The notes: generated by a model from the letters alone, not told the origin. A stretch of DNA of 64,000 bases from Undaria pinnatifida (GCA_012845835.1 JABAKD010000029.1:2362970-2426969), one strand, 5' to 3'. Shown: positions 1 to 10,935, numbered from the stretch's first letter. Made by a program: numbers and translations.

Positions 1-59
1 AAGGCTACTACTACGTAACTGTCTAGACTTGGTGCACGCGGGTGTGTGGGTGTTGGGTT

Positions 60-158
60 AGATCTTGACCCCTTCAGAGCCCCCGAACCCCTCCCTATAC
101 AAGTAATTTTGTCCCCAAAAACGGGTTTCCAGTTGTAAAGGAGTTAACCCTAATCCGT
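60..158. repeat. Dispersed ~90-bp repeat
   Basis: Recognised by its shared order of short blocks (ccccttcagagcccc, taattttgt, gggtttccagttgtaaagg) with a tandem pair at 43,289-43,466. Function unknown. No open frame runs through it. Confidence 0.6.
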
Positions 159-177
159 TCTTTCTGTCGTATACCCA

Positions 178-262
178 ACGACATCATCAGTGCACCCAGA
201 GTCCGTGCTGATTCTTCATCCTAGAGAGATGCTCGTACAAATTCTGTGGTCACAGACTGACT
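178..262 (-). mobile_element. Divergent LINE 3'-end fragment
   Basis: An older relative of the LINE 3' terminal sequence at 1,064-1,550 and 49,431-49,918. It shares the blocks around gtccgtgctgattcttcat and ctgtggtcacag, but lacks the terminal dinucleotide tail. Non-coding. Confidence 0.45.
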
Positions 263-1063
263 GTGAAACGGGGTGAACCAAACAGTCGCAATTCATCAAG
301 GTAAAGCAAGTGAAATGCTAGCGCACCGGGTACAAGAACGCAACAAAACAAGCCAGACCATGAAGAAAAAAAGAGAGGGAAAAAAGAAGAAAGAAAAGAA
401 AAAAGCAAAACAAAAGACGGGTATTATGGGATATCACGGTAAGATATTCGTACTGCTTGTATTTTATTTTAGCCAATACCCTCCATACGGACTTGACTAT
501 GCGAGTTAATGTGAGAACAACAACAACAATACGTGAGAGTACCGCGGTCCTGTCGGCCACTATATACTACTCGTATACCAGGTATACCGTAAGATGTTCT
601 TACAGTTGTAATAGCCAATACCCTCTATACGTGGGAGTAGCGCGGTACTATGGGCGATTATTACCGCAAGTTTTTCTTGCTGTCATAGCCGATACCCATT
701 GCACGTGGCGGTGGGTACAGCGGTGCAATCGGCTATTACGGTATCTTACTGCCATATAACATACCCAATACCCTCTATACGTGGGAGTACCGCGGTACTA
801 TGTCTATTGCGGTGAAATGGTCTTCCTGCCATAACCAATACACAGTATGGAGCATACGTGGGGGTGGGTATCGCGCTACTATGGGCTACTACTGTAAAGT
901 CAATACCCTCCATACGTAGGAGTACCGCGGTACTACGGGATATTACTGTAAGGTATTCTCATTTTCATATATACGTCGCTGATACCCAGTATACGTGGGG
1001 GTGGGTACCGCGGCACCACCACTGCCACGGAAAGATGCTCTTAGTACTGCAATAGCCAATACA

Positions 1064-1550
1064 TGTGTGTGTGTGTTCTTCACATTAAACCGTTCTTCTA
1101 CTCGTCGACATCCAGCACACCCAGTGTCCGTACTGATTCTTCACCCTAGAAAGATCAGCTCTGTGGTCACAAGCTACGACACAGAGATAATGCATCGTAA
1201 TGCATTCGACAACGCAATGTCATGCCCTAGTACTGGGTACGACAGGCACAACATACATACGTCAGCAACAGAAATACATTGGAAGAGAGAAATACGAAAT
1301 AAACAAAAACAAAAACAAAAACAAAAAACAAAAACAAAATAAGAAAACAAATAAAAACAAAGATAAAAATAAAACAAAAAATGAAACAAACAAAATGAAG
1401 GCGAAATCGAAGAAACAACCCAACCGGAAAGGAGAGCCAAAGCTCGGAAAAGAAACATAATAAAATGAAATAAAATAAAGTAAAGTAAAACCAAAATAAG
1501 ATAATCCGAACACGAGCCAAAAACCTGGACACGGAAGGAGGGAACAAAGG
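1064..1550 (-). mobile_element. 5'-truncated LINE 3' end (copy 1)
   Basis: About 490 bp nearly identical to 49,431-49,918, where the same sequence lies downstream of a LINE reverse-transcriptase fragment. Read on the minus strand it ends in an (AC)n tail. It includes an A-rich stretch of aaaac repeats at 1,305-1,400. The surrounding 70-75 bp array is interrupted by it. No coding capacity is inferred; it is the 3' untranslated part of the element. Confidence 0.65.
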
Positions 1551-1579
1551 AGTGCCGTGGTACGATGGGCTAAATACGG

Positions 1580-1702
1580 TGTGTGTGTGTGTTCTTCACA
1601 TTAAACCGTTCTTCTACTCGTCGACATCCAGCACACCCAGTGTCCGTACTGATTCTTCACCCTAGAAAGATCAGCTCTGTGGTCACAAGCTACGACACAG
1701 AG
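1580..1702 (-). mobile_element. 5'-truncated LINE 3' end (copy 2)
   Basis: The same 3' terminus and (AC)n tail as copy 1, but truncated after about 120 bp. The flanks tacgg and taagatattctc join to restore the array unit exactly, so the insertion point is clear. Confidence 0.65.
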
Positions 1703-1790
1703 TAAGATATTCTCATGGTCGCAGTCAATACCCAGTATACGTGGGTGTAGGTACCGCGGTACTATTGATACGATGCAAACAACCAATAAA

Positions 1791-3590
1791 CAACGCTGAT
1801 CTACTATGTAATGGTTGTTTCCAGCAAGCGGGTAGACAAAAAAAAGTACCTTCGTTTCCTACTATCCTACGACTGCTGCTTGCTGTTGCTGATACTCACA
1901 TGTTCTGGGATAAGAGGACCACGTTGTCACGGAATAAAAAGCAATACACCGAGCTACATGATGTATAGGAATGTGCCCTAGTATCTATTATATCTCCAGC
2001 TAGTACAGTTTATACCGACCGTACCAGCCAGTGTACAGTACTACAGCAGCAGTGCTGGCAGCGTCAGCAGCCGCTAAGTACACTGGACCCGAACAGTGCA
2101 CCGCTGTGTCGGCCAGCCGGAAACCGGTCGCGGTGAAAGCCGCGACCCCTGCCTCCCCCCCTGCTGGCGATGGGCTCCCGCCTGAGACGCCCGCGGAGGG
2201 CGCCGTTGGAGGTGCCCTGACGGAGGCCCGTTGTTACGCTATAAAAACACGTTGATTTTAGGCCGTGCTTCTAAGACAACTGGGTGGTGGATTGACCATT
2301 AACCCGTTTTAGCAATGCACCCCCAATCAGCAATGGGAACAAAGAGCCTGGAGTTACGGTCGAAGAGGAATATAGAACATTTTAGGAGTACCTGGTACGA
2401 AAAAGGTTAAATGGGAAAAAAAAAGAAGAGAAAAAGCGGACAAAGGGTACCAGGAACGAAGTACCATGGTGAAAGGAGGGATCCATGAAGCACAAGCCAC
2501 CATTGGTTGAGGATAAATTCCATGTACTGCCATGATAAAGGAGAGACCCGTGGAGCACAAGCCACCATTGGTTGAGGGGGTTCGCCCATCGTGTTTACAG
2601 CCACCCTCCTGCTCTCCGTCTCCCCTTTTTTCTGTTCTGCATGCCTTTTCTCGGCGCTGTGTTCATAGCGTTTCCGGTATACTACATGGTTGCGCGCTCA
2701 CTGGCAGCCTCGACCAGCAGATGTCATACTGACTGCTGTGTCGGCAATGGGTGCACTGGACGCAATCAGTATACTGGGTTCGAGCGAAGCGAGCTCTCCT
2801 GTCTCCCCTCGGACCTCCTTTGTACGGATTTCCAATTTGAAATAAAGCGTGTTTCTTGGACGTACGCGAAATGTCAACTATACTGGCAAACAACTTGCGG
2901 ACTCAATCAGTTGAGAAACATTGCCAGTAGACGGCTGAACAATATAACCTACTGGTAGTACATGCTGTACCAGCAGTGCGCAGCCCTAGTACATTGTCAG
3001 GCGTTATGGTGGGACGTACGCACACACCCCATCCACCTTTTGGCTTCTGGGGACATTTACTTGGGGTTGAAACAGGATATTGACCATGAGTTGTAGGGTT
3101 CGATTTTCGAGAGGACGGGATATCATACGCTGCTGGTCTGCCTTGTGGGGTGGAGAGTTGATTTATCTCGGGACTGTCAGAAGTTACCTGCGAGCAAAGC
3201 TTTCTACCTGGTACTCGTACGCATAAGAGAGGACCTGTCTCTTCGGGCGCGTCAAGGCATATGGTGGGCTGCATATTATTGCTGTAGTGTATGGTACGGG
3301 GAGAGAAGTCAAGCGGTTAAACCAGTCACTCAAGCAGTCAAACCCTTCACTCAACAAAATCTCAGCATTATGCATGACGGCTGACACGTGTCAAACCGCG
3401 GTCTCCTCTACGATGGTATGACGGCATATATTCGTCTGCAAGCCCAACTTTAGTCCAAGGCCAATTCTTATACGTAAAGTCGGATTCGTTAGTGGGGAAA
3501 GGCCCTTTTCTACAGGAGACCAAATAGAGCTTCTTACAGTCCAAAAAAGTCGTCGATTCGACTGAATGTGTTCGTCGAATTGCTCAGTCG
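1791..3590. other. No gene recognised; short direct repeat
   Basis: Open frames here (for example 2,572-2,958 plus and 2,903-3,274 minus) match no family I know and show no splice or promoter context. A short direct repeat, gcacaagccaccattggttg, occurs at about 2,489 and 2,552. TACCTGGTA-type motifs occur at about 2,390, 2,447 and 3,207. Confidence 0.4.
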
Positions 3591-3730
3591 AAAACGTTCA
3601 TGAACCCACCGCATCGTTTATCCCACCACAAAAACATACACGCACGCCCACACAACCATACCAGGTACCACACACCAGTATCCTACAACAACGCTGATCA
3701 CTGCAGCTGCTGCTTCTCGCCGCAAGTCAG

Positions 3731-3837
3731 CGCGGTAGATTCATTACTCCTAGTCCCCCTCGCCAACAGCGTGTACCATATCGTACGACGGCAGATGGCA
3801 GCAGCGCGCGGTATCGACGACATTTTCGCAACAACAG
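3731..3837 (+). CDS. Candidate orphan internal exon
   Basis: A 107-nt open segment bounded by a plausible acceptor (pyrimidine-rich tract then tcag at 3,727-3,730) and a consensus donor (acaacag followed by gtaagc at 3,838). One leading and one trailing base flank 35 sense codons, a normal phase-1 layout. The encoded segment (VDSLLLVPLANSVYHIVRR and on to DDIFATT) looks protein-like, with a hydrophobic stretch then a basic stretch. I do not recognise the family and found no convincing neighbouring exons, so it could be a relic or chance. Confidence 0.3.
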
Positions 3838-4589
3838 GTAAGCTTGGTGTAGCTTTCGCGGCATTCGGCTGAGTGCAACGCCACGGCACGTAGCTTGGGC
3901 GGCTTTGGGCCAAGTCCAACGTCACCACCCCGCTTGGACGAGGGCTGGTCGCGCGTGAAATGTTGCTCACGGAGAATGCACGAAGCCCAAGAGCTTCCAA
4001 CCGTCTTCCGACTTTCGACTGCAAGGAAGAAGTACCCTCTCACACCAACCGCCTCCAAAACATAACATCAAACCATAAAAAAACGACCTGACTGACGATA
4101 AGGAGGAGGACCAAAATAATCCAGTCGAAAAAAAGTCCCGCTGGAAAAGGTCTTTTTCGACGGTCAGACCCGACTTCACAATAATTGGCTTGAAGAGACC
4201 AAGACCTTCCGTCTGTCGCATTCGATCATTGGGAGTTGAAGATTGAGCCACCTTTCTCAGCCAACCAACTACCCAGCATTGCCGTCTTATACCTGGTACA
4301 ACTCTCCGCCGGAAATGTGTAATAAATGCAGCTGCACTGAACTAATCTGGAGCCCCAGCTTTGAGAATAAAAAAGGCCAAAAAGTCCAAGACGTGGGTTA
4401 GAAAGTCTAAGACTTGGGTTAGATGCGCTACTGCTGCTACTGCTACTTCGCCCTCGCGCTATTTGCCACAAACGCCAGGTGCCTGGTATGTTACAAGCAC
4501 ACCACTTGTACATACTCCGACGGCTGCTGGTGTGGAGTGGTGTGGAGTGGTGTGGAGTGTCGAGTGGTGAGCTAGCACTGCTGTCAACG

Positions 4590-4775
4590 TAATAACCGAA
4601 TTGGTTGGTACTTGGTACCCAGGTTGGTACTTGGTACCCAGGTGCCAAAGTACGAGTACAAGTACGTATCATACGTAAAGAGCATCGGCCCGAAAAAAAA
4701 GCAGCTAACTGAATTGGTTGGTACTTTACTTCGTACCAGTGGTACTTGGATACTTGGTACCCAGGTACCATGGTA
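4590..4775. repeat. Dense TACCWGGTA / GGTACTTGGTACC repeats
   Basis: Clustered near-palindromic motifs such as ggttggtacttggtaccc occur several times. The 194-codon open frame on the minus strand here (4,226-4,810) is mostly a translation of these repeats and is not called. Confidence 0.6.
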
Positions 4776-4814
4776 GGAGTCCGAGTACATCCTCCCTTTT
4801 TTTTTCTCACACTT

Positions 4815-5090
4815 CTACTTTCCAGCTTCTGGCCAAGCCGTGGTCACAGGTGTCATCCCTTCCCCCCGGTTCTTGCTTTCAATTTTTTTCGCGCATAGGG
4901 TTCAGCAATCCCACTGCTCGTCGACTGTCCATCGAGTGTTGCTAACTCACGCTCTCGCGTGTTCCGCAAGTCAATTTGTACACAAGAAAGAGTCCCCACG
5001 AATTTATACGAGTATGCACTTGGCGGGCCTCGAACTCACGAAACTGACCAAAAGCAGGCTCGAGGATAACCTAAAGAGCATCGGCCCCCA
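4815..5090 (-). mobile_element. tRNA-derived SINE, copy A
   Basis: Read on the minus strand, it begins with a tRNA-like head. An A-box-like segment lies at 5,064-5,083 and a B-box-like segment (gagttcgaggccc) at 5,026-5,038. The body is shared with 7,711-8,015, 24,270-24,535 and 23,335-23,530. It ends near 4,815 next to an A-rich (T-rich on plus) run. Such heads are internal RNA polymerase III promoters in known SINEs. It encodes no protein. Confidence 0.65.
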
Positions 5091-5209
5091 AAAAACTAGC
5101 CCAAGGGCACTGCTCTCCGTACCAGGTACTATAATAACAGTACCTTCTGCACCCAAAAGGTACGGGCCCGCGCTAGTTTTCGTATTGGAGAAATGGCGTG
5201 TTCTATACT

Positions 5210-5980
5210 AACTTTAGTATAACCGCTCCCGAATTTCTTACTCCCTCGGCTATTCTTTTGAGTTTTTGTGGGGCTCTTTCTTACGCGAGGATTTTTTCAA
5301 GTGAAGCCCGTAATATACTGGTGTGTTGTGAGTAGAGGGCACACGGAAGAACCGACCGCTTGATAAGAAACCTACTGCTGTAGTACGCACAAGAAACCGT
5401 AATAGTAGCAGTAGGTTCAATTTTTATATATTTCCGTCAATCTTTTATACAAAATATCTGTTTTTCGTTTCAAGGTGTTTTTGGTGTGTTCCATATATTC
5501 TCGTAGCGTTAAGTGTAACCGCTCCAGAAGTTCTTATATACTTCCCCCGAAACGTCAGGCTGCGTTTTTTGCCAGACTCTTTTTATGAGAGGGCCGGTTT
5601 GTGAGCCAGCACTGCTGCTGCTGTCGAAAACTTCGAAAAACGCCCAAAAAAATCGCTTGCTGAACCACCGGAACCGACGTTCGAGCAGTAGCAACAGCAG
5701 CAGCAGCAGCAGCAAGGAGAGTTCATCACAACGTCACACACTTCTTCCGAAATGTCAGGCTTGAGGTTTTTTGTTAGGCTCTTTCTCATGAGAGGTACCG
5801 GTTTATGGGTCAGCATCCCAGTAGCGCTGTTGTCAAAAACTCTCGTACGAACACAAATCCGCTCGCTGAATCGGTTATGATGCTCGCAGCAGCAGCAGCA
5901 GCAGCAGCAGGGCCAACAGCACTAGCAGCAGCAGCAGCAGCAGGGCCAGCAGCGCAAATAATAGCAGCAGCAGTAGCAGC
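5210..5980. repeat. Degenerate ~200-bp tandem units ending in (CAG)n
   Basis: Two related units (about 5,520-5,690 and 5,725-5,885) share blocks such as cgaaaYgtcaggct, ttttgNNaggctctttNtNatgagagg, ccggttt and a final ctcgctgaa-like block. Each runs into a CAG array (5,696-5,715; 5,886-5,985). A third, more diverged unit starts near 5,210. Open frames through the CAG arrays are homopolymer translations. Confidence 0.6.
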
Positions 5981-5985
5981 AGTGT

Positions 5986-7555
5986 CAGAACGTCACGACC
6001 CATAAAACAGTTCAGGTGGACGCACCCCCTTACGTAGCTCGGGAGACACGGCAAAGACAAACAAGAAGGCAGGCAGACGAATTGTTAGACATACCCCCTT
6101 CCTCCGAATACAACAAGGACTGGATTCGCTGGACTTGATGGCTGCTGCTGTACCTGGTGGCAGGTACTGAGTGAGCTACCAGGTATTTAGTTTTGCGAGC
6201 AAGCCAACCAATTGACTTCTAAATGTCTTCCTCAATGTAAAACAACGCGAAAGCTTCCAGTATGTCCAAGCGCACCAGCCGAAACAACAAACGCAGAACC
6301 ACCGCAAAATCACCGCAAGATAACATGCGTGCGTAACTTCTGTATTGCCTACCAGGTAGCCAACTAAGGACTAGGTTGGCGACTGACCATAAGCCAACTC
6401 TCTCACAGCAGTGAGTAGTAGTCCAACTACTGATCACCCGAGATGGTTCTCAGACCTCCACTGCTATGTGTATGGTGTGGTACGTGACGTGCCGCTATGA
6501 TACGAACGAGAGAACGTGAAAATCAAACTCAACTTTTGTGACGGATGACGAGGCGAGGTGGCATGCTGACTCTCCACACTCTCCACGCAGCCAACAACCT
6601 CAAATTGGATCACAATGGCACGCGGCAAGCGACCGATCCCAGGGGCATCCACTGGATCCGCGCTACACCAGCAGAGACCAGTCGATCGACACAGCATATG
6701 GGTAGCCTGTGTGGCAACTCGGCACAAGGGAAGACAATGAAAGCCCCCTCTATCTACGTGTCGATCCCTCACTCTCACCGTTCTGCGCGCGCACGCGGGT
6801 CCCCTTCTTTGCTGTTTTTTCCGTTCTTCTTCGCGTCTTTCGCCTGAGCCTTCAGCCGGTCCCGGTCTCTCTGGTTTCCGCGCGCCATTGGTTCGAGTAG
6901 GCCCGCACCTCACTCCTGAAACGAGACGAGACGAATCGAGCTAGTTGCTTCGATTCGGAAGAGATAGTGATGAGAGTGGGAGTGGGAGATGACGGGCTGT
7001 CCGCCGGTATGAAGCAGCAATACCGTCCCTATCAAATAACGCCGCGACATTATGTAGAAACCTATGGATCCAACGAAAAAGCAACAAAAAAATGTAACTG
7101 AAATAAAGACTGTGAAAGGATATCTTGTATCTTTTGCTCAGGGCAGGATCCCATTTGGGCAGGCAGCGCGAACATCGGGATCTCCAATAGAGAGTTACAT
7201 ACACGTACCTGGTACACACGTGCAAGGCGTGATTAGGTCACGTACGAGGTACCCGTATGTTTGTATGTTTGCATGATGTATGATGTATGATGTATAGACT
7301 GTGTTTGTTTGTTTTTCGTGGGCGGTGGCTGGTGGCCGGTGTCTCTCGTGGCTGGTGTCAAGTGGCAGGTAGGTGCGATGTTTATGGTGTCTTTTGTCGG
7401 GGGTCCCATGGACTAGGTACTCTATTAATATAATACGCACCAGGTACCAGTTTCTCTGTACCAGGACGTATCATACACATCTGAGATAAATCCTAACGGT
7501 CAACTGTTACATAATATGATGCTATAATTCGTAACGGAAGAAACGCCGCGAGGCA
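5986..7555. other. No gene recognised
   Basis: Contains TACCAGGTA-type motifs at about 6,150, 6,172, 6,349 and 7,207, and otherwise unique-looking sequence. The longest open frames (6,464-6,913 minus; 6,545-6,847 plus) resemble no family known to me. Confidence 0.35.
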
Positions 7556-7559
7556 GCAG

Positions 7560-7672
7560 CGCAGCAGCAGCAGCAGCAGCAGCAGTATGCGGCAACAGGA
7601 AAAAGCACTGCAGCAAGCAGCCAGCACACACACAGTATAACAACAGCAACAACAACAACAACAACAACGACA
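7560..7672. repeat. (CAG)n and (CAA)n microsatellites
   Basis: A run of CAG units at 7,563-7,590 is followed by CAACAA runs at about 7,640-7,670. Confidence 0.9.
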
Positions 7673-7710
7673 AAGTAGTAGTACTTTAGTACTTAGTAGT
7701 TGTTACTAGC

Positions 7711-8015
7711 CGGTCGCCCCTGTGGCGTATCAGGTTATCCTCGAGCCTGGTATGGGTCAGTTTCGTGACTTCGAATCCCCCCGAGTGCATAGTCTAGTCT
7801 GCTCATTTAAATTCGTGGGGACTTTTTCTTGCGCACAAACGGACTTGCAGAAAGCGCGAGAGCGTGAGTTAGCAACACTCTATGAAAAATCGACGAGCAG
7901 TGGGATTGCTGAACCCTATGCGCGAAAAAAATTGAAGGCAAGAACCGGGGGGAAGAAGGGACGGCACCTGTGACCACGGCTTGTCCAGAAGCTGGAAAGT
8001 AGAAGCGTGCAAGAA
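7711..8015 (+). mobile_element. tRNA-derived SINE, copy B (best preserved)
   Basis: The head (7,711-7,790) has an A-box-like gtggcgtatcaggtta at 7,722-7,737 and a B-box gacttcgaatccc at 7,767-7,779, about 30 bp apart. That is slightly tighter than most tRNAs but in the right order. The body shares long similarity with copies at 4,815, 23,335 and 24,270, including cgacgagcagtgggattgct and gaccacggcttgtccag. The element ends in an A-rich tail near 8,010-8,030. Known SINEs are non-autonomous and use a LINE for mobility; LINE fragments are present in this window, but a pairing is not shown. Confidence 0.7.
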
Positions 8016-8030
8016 AAAAAAAAGAAAAGA

Positions 8031-9060
8031 ATTAGCAATACAAATACGCAGCCCCAGGGACGGATGGATGATGATTGCTGTTGTTGTAATTGTAGACTAA
8101 TAGAGATGGATGTGTATATTGTTGTAGGTGAAATGAGCAGGTGGGAGGTGGGAGGGCAGGTGGACAGAGAGAGGTAGGTGGGGTGATGGACAGATACCTC
8201 AGATAGATGATGACCATGTGTGTGATTTTCGATCCGATGTGGGTCCGACGTATATGATGTATTCGATACTGCAGTCACCAGGGTGTGCATTATTGTATCT
8301 ATCGATATTATGTACCAGATTTTGTCCCAGGTACACCACTATTACTAAACTGTATACTTCGGAGTATATACTAACAAGGAGAGATATAATATATATAATG
8401 GCTGATCCGATACGTTGGCCGTTCGCCATTGTACAGCAGCAACAGACAGCAGCAAGCAGTAGCAGCAATAATAGTAGTAAGTAGTAGAATAGTAATATAG
8501 TGGTATTATAATGCATATATATGTGCATGCCGAGAACCGGGACCCCCCCAATCTGTGTATTATGTATGTATATGGTGCACGATGTGGAGGTACTTACTAG
8601 CTGAATCTCATGGATGATGGATACCTGCTTGCCGTGTACAACTGCAACAATAGCAACAGCAACAGCGCTGAACTACTACTACTGCTGTTAATATTATTAA
8701 TATTAAATAGTTGTCAATACGTGGTATATACCACCACAACAAGTAGTTTGAAAAAAGAGGTACCACGGGAACTGAAGGAGACACGCCAGCTACAGCGCAG
8801 TATGGATAGCGAATGCAAGTAAGTTATGTTGACGCACGAACTCGACACGACATATGTGTATCGAAATACGTGGAAAATTGGTGACCTTAAATAAACTGTA
8901 TCTTCCCCACATCCGTCGGGAGGATTAAATAAAAAAGTGCAATGAAATAGTCACCACGTCACCACCACCACCAGGTGCGTGGTATCTAATATAATAATAC
9001 CTCCCGCCGCTAACATTAAGTAGCACTTACTTGGCTCGGCGTCTGTTGCGCGCAGCGCAG
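8031..9060. other. AT-rich microsatellite-like stretch, no gene
   Basis: Short CAG, TAG and AT runs around 8,440-8,500 and 8,640-8,720 dominate. A TATA-rich segment lies at 8,385-8,400. No recognisable coding sequence was seen. Confidence 0.45.
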
Positions 9061-9094
9061 CACGACTACACTGCGGCACGTGTTGCGCGTCACA

Positions 9095-9180
9095 GGCGCA
9101 AAGCCCCCCCCCAGGGGGGTCCGACGGGCCCCCGGGAGGGCCCCCGGAGGACTCCCGGAAGGCCGCCGGCGGAGGAAAAA
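9095..9180. other. Very GC-rich, self-complementary segment
   Basis: Alternating C and G runs (gccccccccc, aggggggtcc, gggcccccgggagggccccc) can pair with themselves to form strong hairpins. No gene assigned. Confidence 0.5.
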
Positions 9181-9274
9181 AATTGCGATAAATGCGCGAA
9201 TGTACGCCTGAAAACCAAGTAACGAACTGCGTTTAAACGCCCCCCGAACCTCGAAAAGGCGTGTGTCTAAGGTT

Positions 9275-9433
9275 ATTTGGCGGGAACACAGAGTACCCCC
9301 TGCAGGTCTGCCAATTGAGCAGGTCCTCGGAGAATACCAACTTTCTTTGCCTTCGTAGAGACGTAGCTTTATTCGATTCCACCAGAGCCCCGGATGGCTT
9401 CTGAGATCGGAGGCACGTACGTGCCTCCGATCT
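9275..9433. repeat. Repeat shared with 42,850-42,990, with a perfect 30-bp palindrome
   Basis: Shares blocks gaacacagagta, gcaggtc, gccaatt and agagacg(c/t)agcttta with 42,850-42,990. At 9,404-9,433 is a perfect palindrome centred on cacgtacgtg, absent from the other copy. Confidence 0.55.
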
Positions 9434-10033
9434 ATTTCCTAACTTTCCCGGATATGAAACGCCAACCTTATCAAACGACACCCATCCAAAATGATCTCAA
9501 ATTCGGGTAATTACAGACGTTTCGAGGCCGCATCTTAACACTAGCCCACCCTGATGCGTCGCATACGCAGAATATGGGAGATTCGGGGAAACTCCGGTTC
9601 TACGAACTAGACCATGAGTCGAAGATGCGGCTCCTCAAAACCTACTCCCACACCTCTAACGGTCTGGCAATGGAGCCAGAAACACGCGAAGAAAAACAGT
9701 CGAAAGAAACGCAGACCGTACGACAAGGCAAACGTCACCCATCAAAACCGGCGGGGGGGGGGGGGGGGGGGCAGAAAAGGCTATAAAACCTGCAGCATAC
9801 CGCCGGTGTGGCGGGGGGGGGCAGGAAAGGCTCTACGGCAAACCAACCACAGAAAAAGTACTATGGCGAGGCGAGCCCTCGTCGATATGGAGGGGAACAC
9901 AGACGCTAACAAAAGGGAGAAGTCATGCGAAAAACCTACCGCGGGCCATCGGCATGGCGGGGGGTTAGACGAGGAAACGACAAATACCCGGGATGGAAGG
10001 TGGCAACACCTACAGCCCCGCGAGGGGGGGAAG
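9434..10033. other. Unassigned stretch with poly-G tracts
   Basis: Contains an uninterrupted run of about 19 G at roughly 9,751-9,770 and a shorter one at 9,813. Plus-strand open frames at 9,574-9,786 and 9,614-10,039 cross these tracts and are not convincing genes. Confidence 0.4.
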
Positions 10034-10392
10034 TGTTAAGCCGAAAAAACAAAGTAGAACAAAATACAACACACGAAAGATAAAAGATGACACACAGACC
10101 CGTACATAGCCCTGTACCACGTTACACGCGAACAGGGTGCTCTGGTCCCCCCCCGGCTCTGGGCTGAGGAGGGCGTCGGCAGGGCGAAACTGAACAACGA
10201 CGAAAAAGCGACAGCCCTGCGCCTCAGATAGCGGTGTTTTACCCGAACCCTCTCCCGTCACTGAGCAGGGGGCTCGACAGGACAAAAAGAAAAAAAAATG
10301 GAAAGAACCGCCCCAAAACCCGACGAAGACTCTCAGGACACTACTGATACGAACAACCCAAAGACAAAGACTCAAACCTCATAACCCCAACA
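10034..10392 (-). other. Possible 3' LTR of the gypsy-like element
   Basis: The interval begins TGTTAAG and ends CCAACA, giving TGTT/AACA inverted ends directly after the last integrase-linked coding sequence of the minus-strand gypsy element. No matching copy was seen near 19-20 kb and no polypurine tract is evident at the inner edge, so the boundary is tentative. Confidence 0.25.
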
Positions 10393-10429
10393 AATGAAAA
10401 AGGATCAAGGAGCGGTGGCAGCTTGAAAA

Positions 10430-10909
10430 TCAACTGGCTACGGCCGCGCCTCGAGATTTGTCTACGTTACGTTGGATTCCCCAAGGAAACGCACTGGCGA
10501 TGTGAACTTGCAAGCACCAAGAGCCTCGTACGGGTCCCATCGAAGTCGTGTAGCTCGCCGGGGGAAGAGGAAGTTTAATCGGTCCCGGGTCGTCCAGAAA
10601 GTGGATCAGGTATACCTTGTCCTCGGTAGTGCTCGCGCTGGTTCTTCCAAACCACCATAATCCATCGTCTCCCTTGTACCAAAAGTGGGCTCCCTTAGGA
10701 AGTACTGTGTCGTGATAGCGACGGAGCCAATCGGGGCGGGGAACACAGGCGTAGCCCGACGCTAGGAAACGCTTCCCGTTGTTGCGGGAGAGCTCGCGCT
10801 GTGCCACCCCGATCCGCATTCGGCGGTAGAGGCGGTTGGTTTGGCGGTGCTGGTCGGGGGCTCCGGCCCAAAAACGCAAGATGTGGGAGCGGGAGAGGTG
10901 GACGTCCAT
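10430..10909 (-). pseudogene. Gypsy polyprotein C-terminal domain
   Basis: A 159-codon frame just downstream of the integrase tail. Its central part has a Trp/Gly-rich segment (FWYKGDDGLWWFGR) followed by YLIHFLDDPGP. This has the look of a small SH3-fold barrel such as the chromodomain- or Tudor-like modules found at gypsy integrase C-termini. The fold is my inference. A basic, serine-rich tail ends at the stop. It is separated from the integrase C-terminal frame by a frame change near 10,920. Confidence 0.5.
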
Positions 10910-10935
10910 TTCCCGCTCCCAGCGGAGAGTCCCGC

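Larger units (their letters stand above)
420..1790. repeat. Tandem array, 70-75 bp unit, interrupted twice
   Basis: The core block ccaataccc followed by tatacgtgggagtaccgcgg recurs near 473, 612, 688, 763, 833, 899, 978 and 1,724, a spacing of 66-79 bp or a multiple of it. Units are diverged and each carries tacgtgggNgtaccgcggtac, a near-palindromic segment. The array is interrupted by two LINE 3' ends (1,064-1,550 and 1,580-1,702) and resumes in register after each. Short frames across it are repeat translations, not genes. Confidence 0.75.

Noticed and set aside
1174..1547. Overlapping Phe/Leu/Cys-rich minus frames and Lys/Asn-rich plus frames, repeated at 49.5-49.9 kb
   Set aside because: They translate the aaaac-rich 3' end of the LINE and are not membrane proteins.
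4226..4810. 194-codon minus-strand open frame
   Set aside because: Mostly translates GGTACTTGGTACC-type repeats and overlaps the SINE tail.
7711..7790. A functional tRNA gene
   Set aside because: Box motifs are present but the acceptor stem does not close, and the sequence continues into a SINE body.
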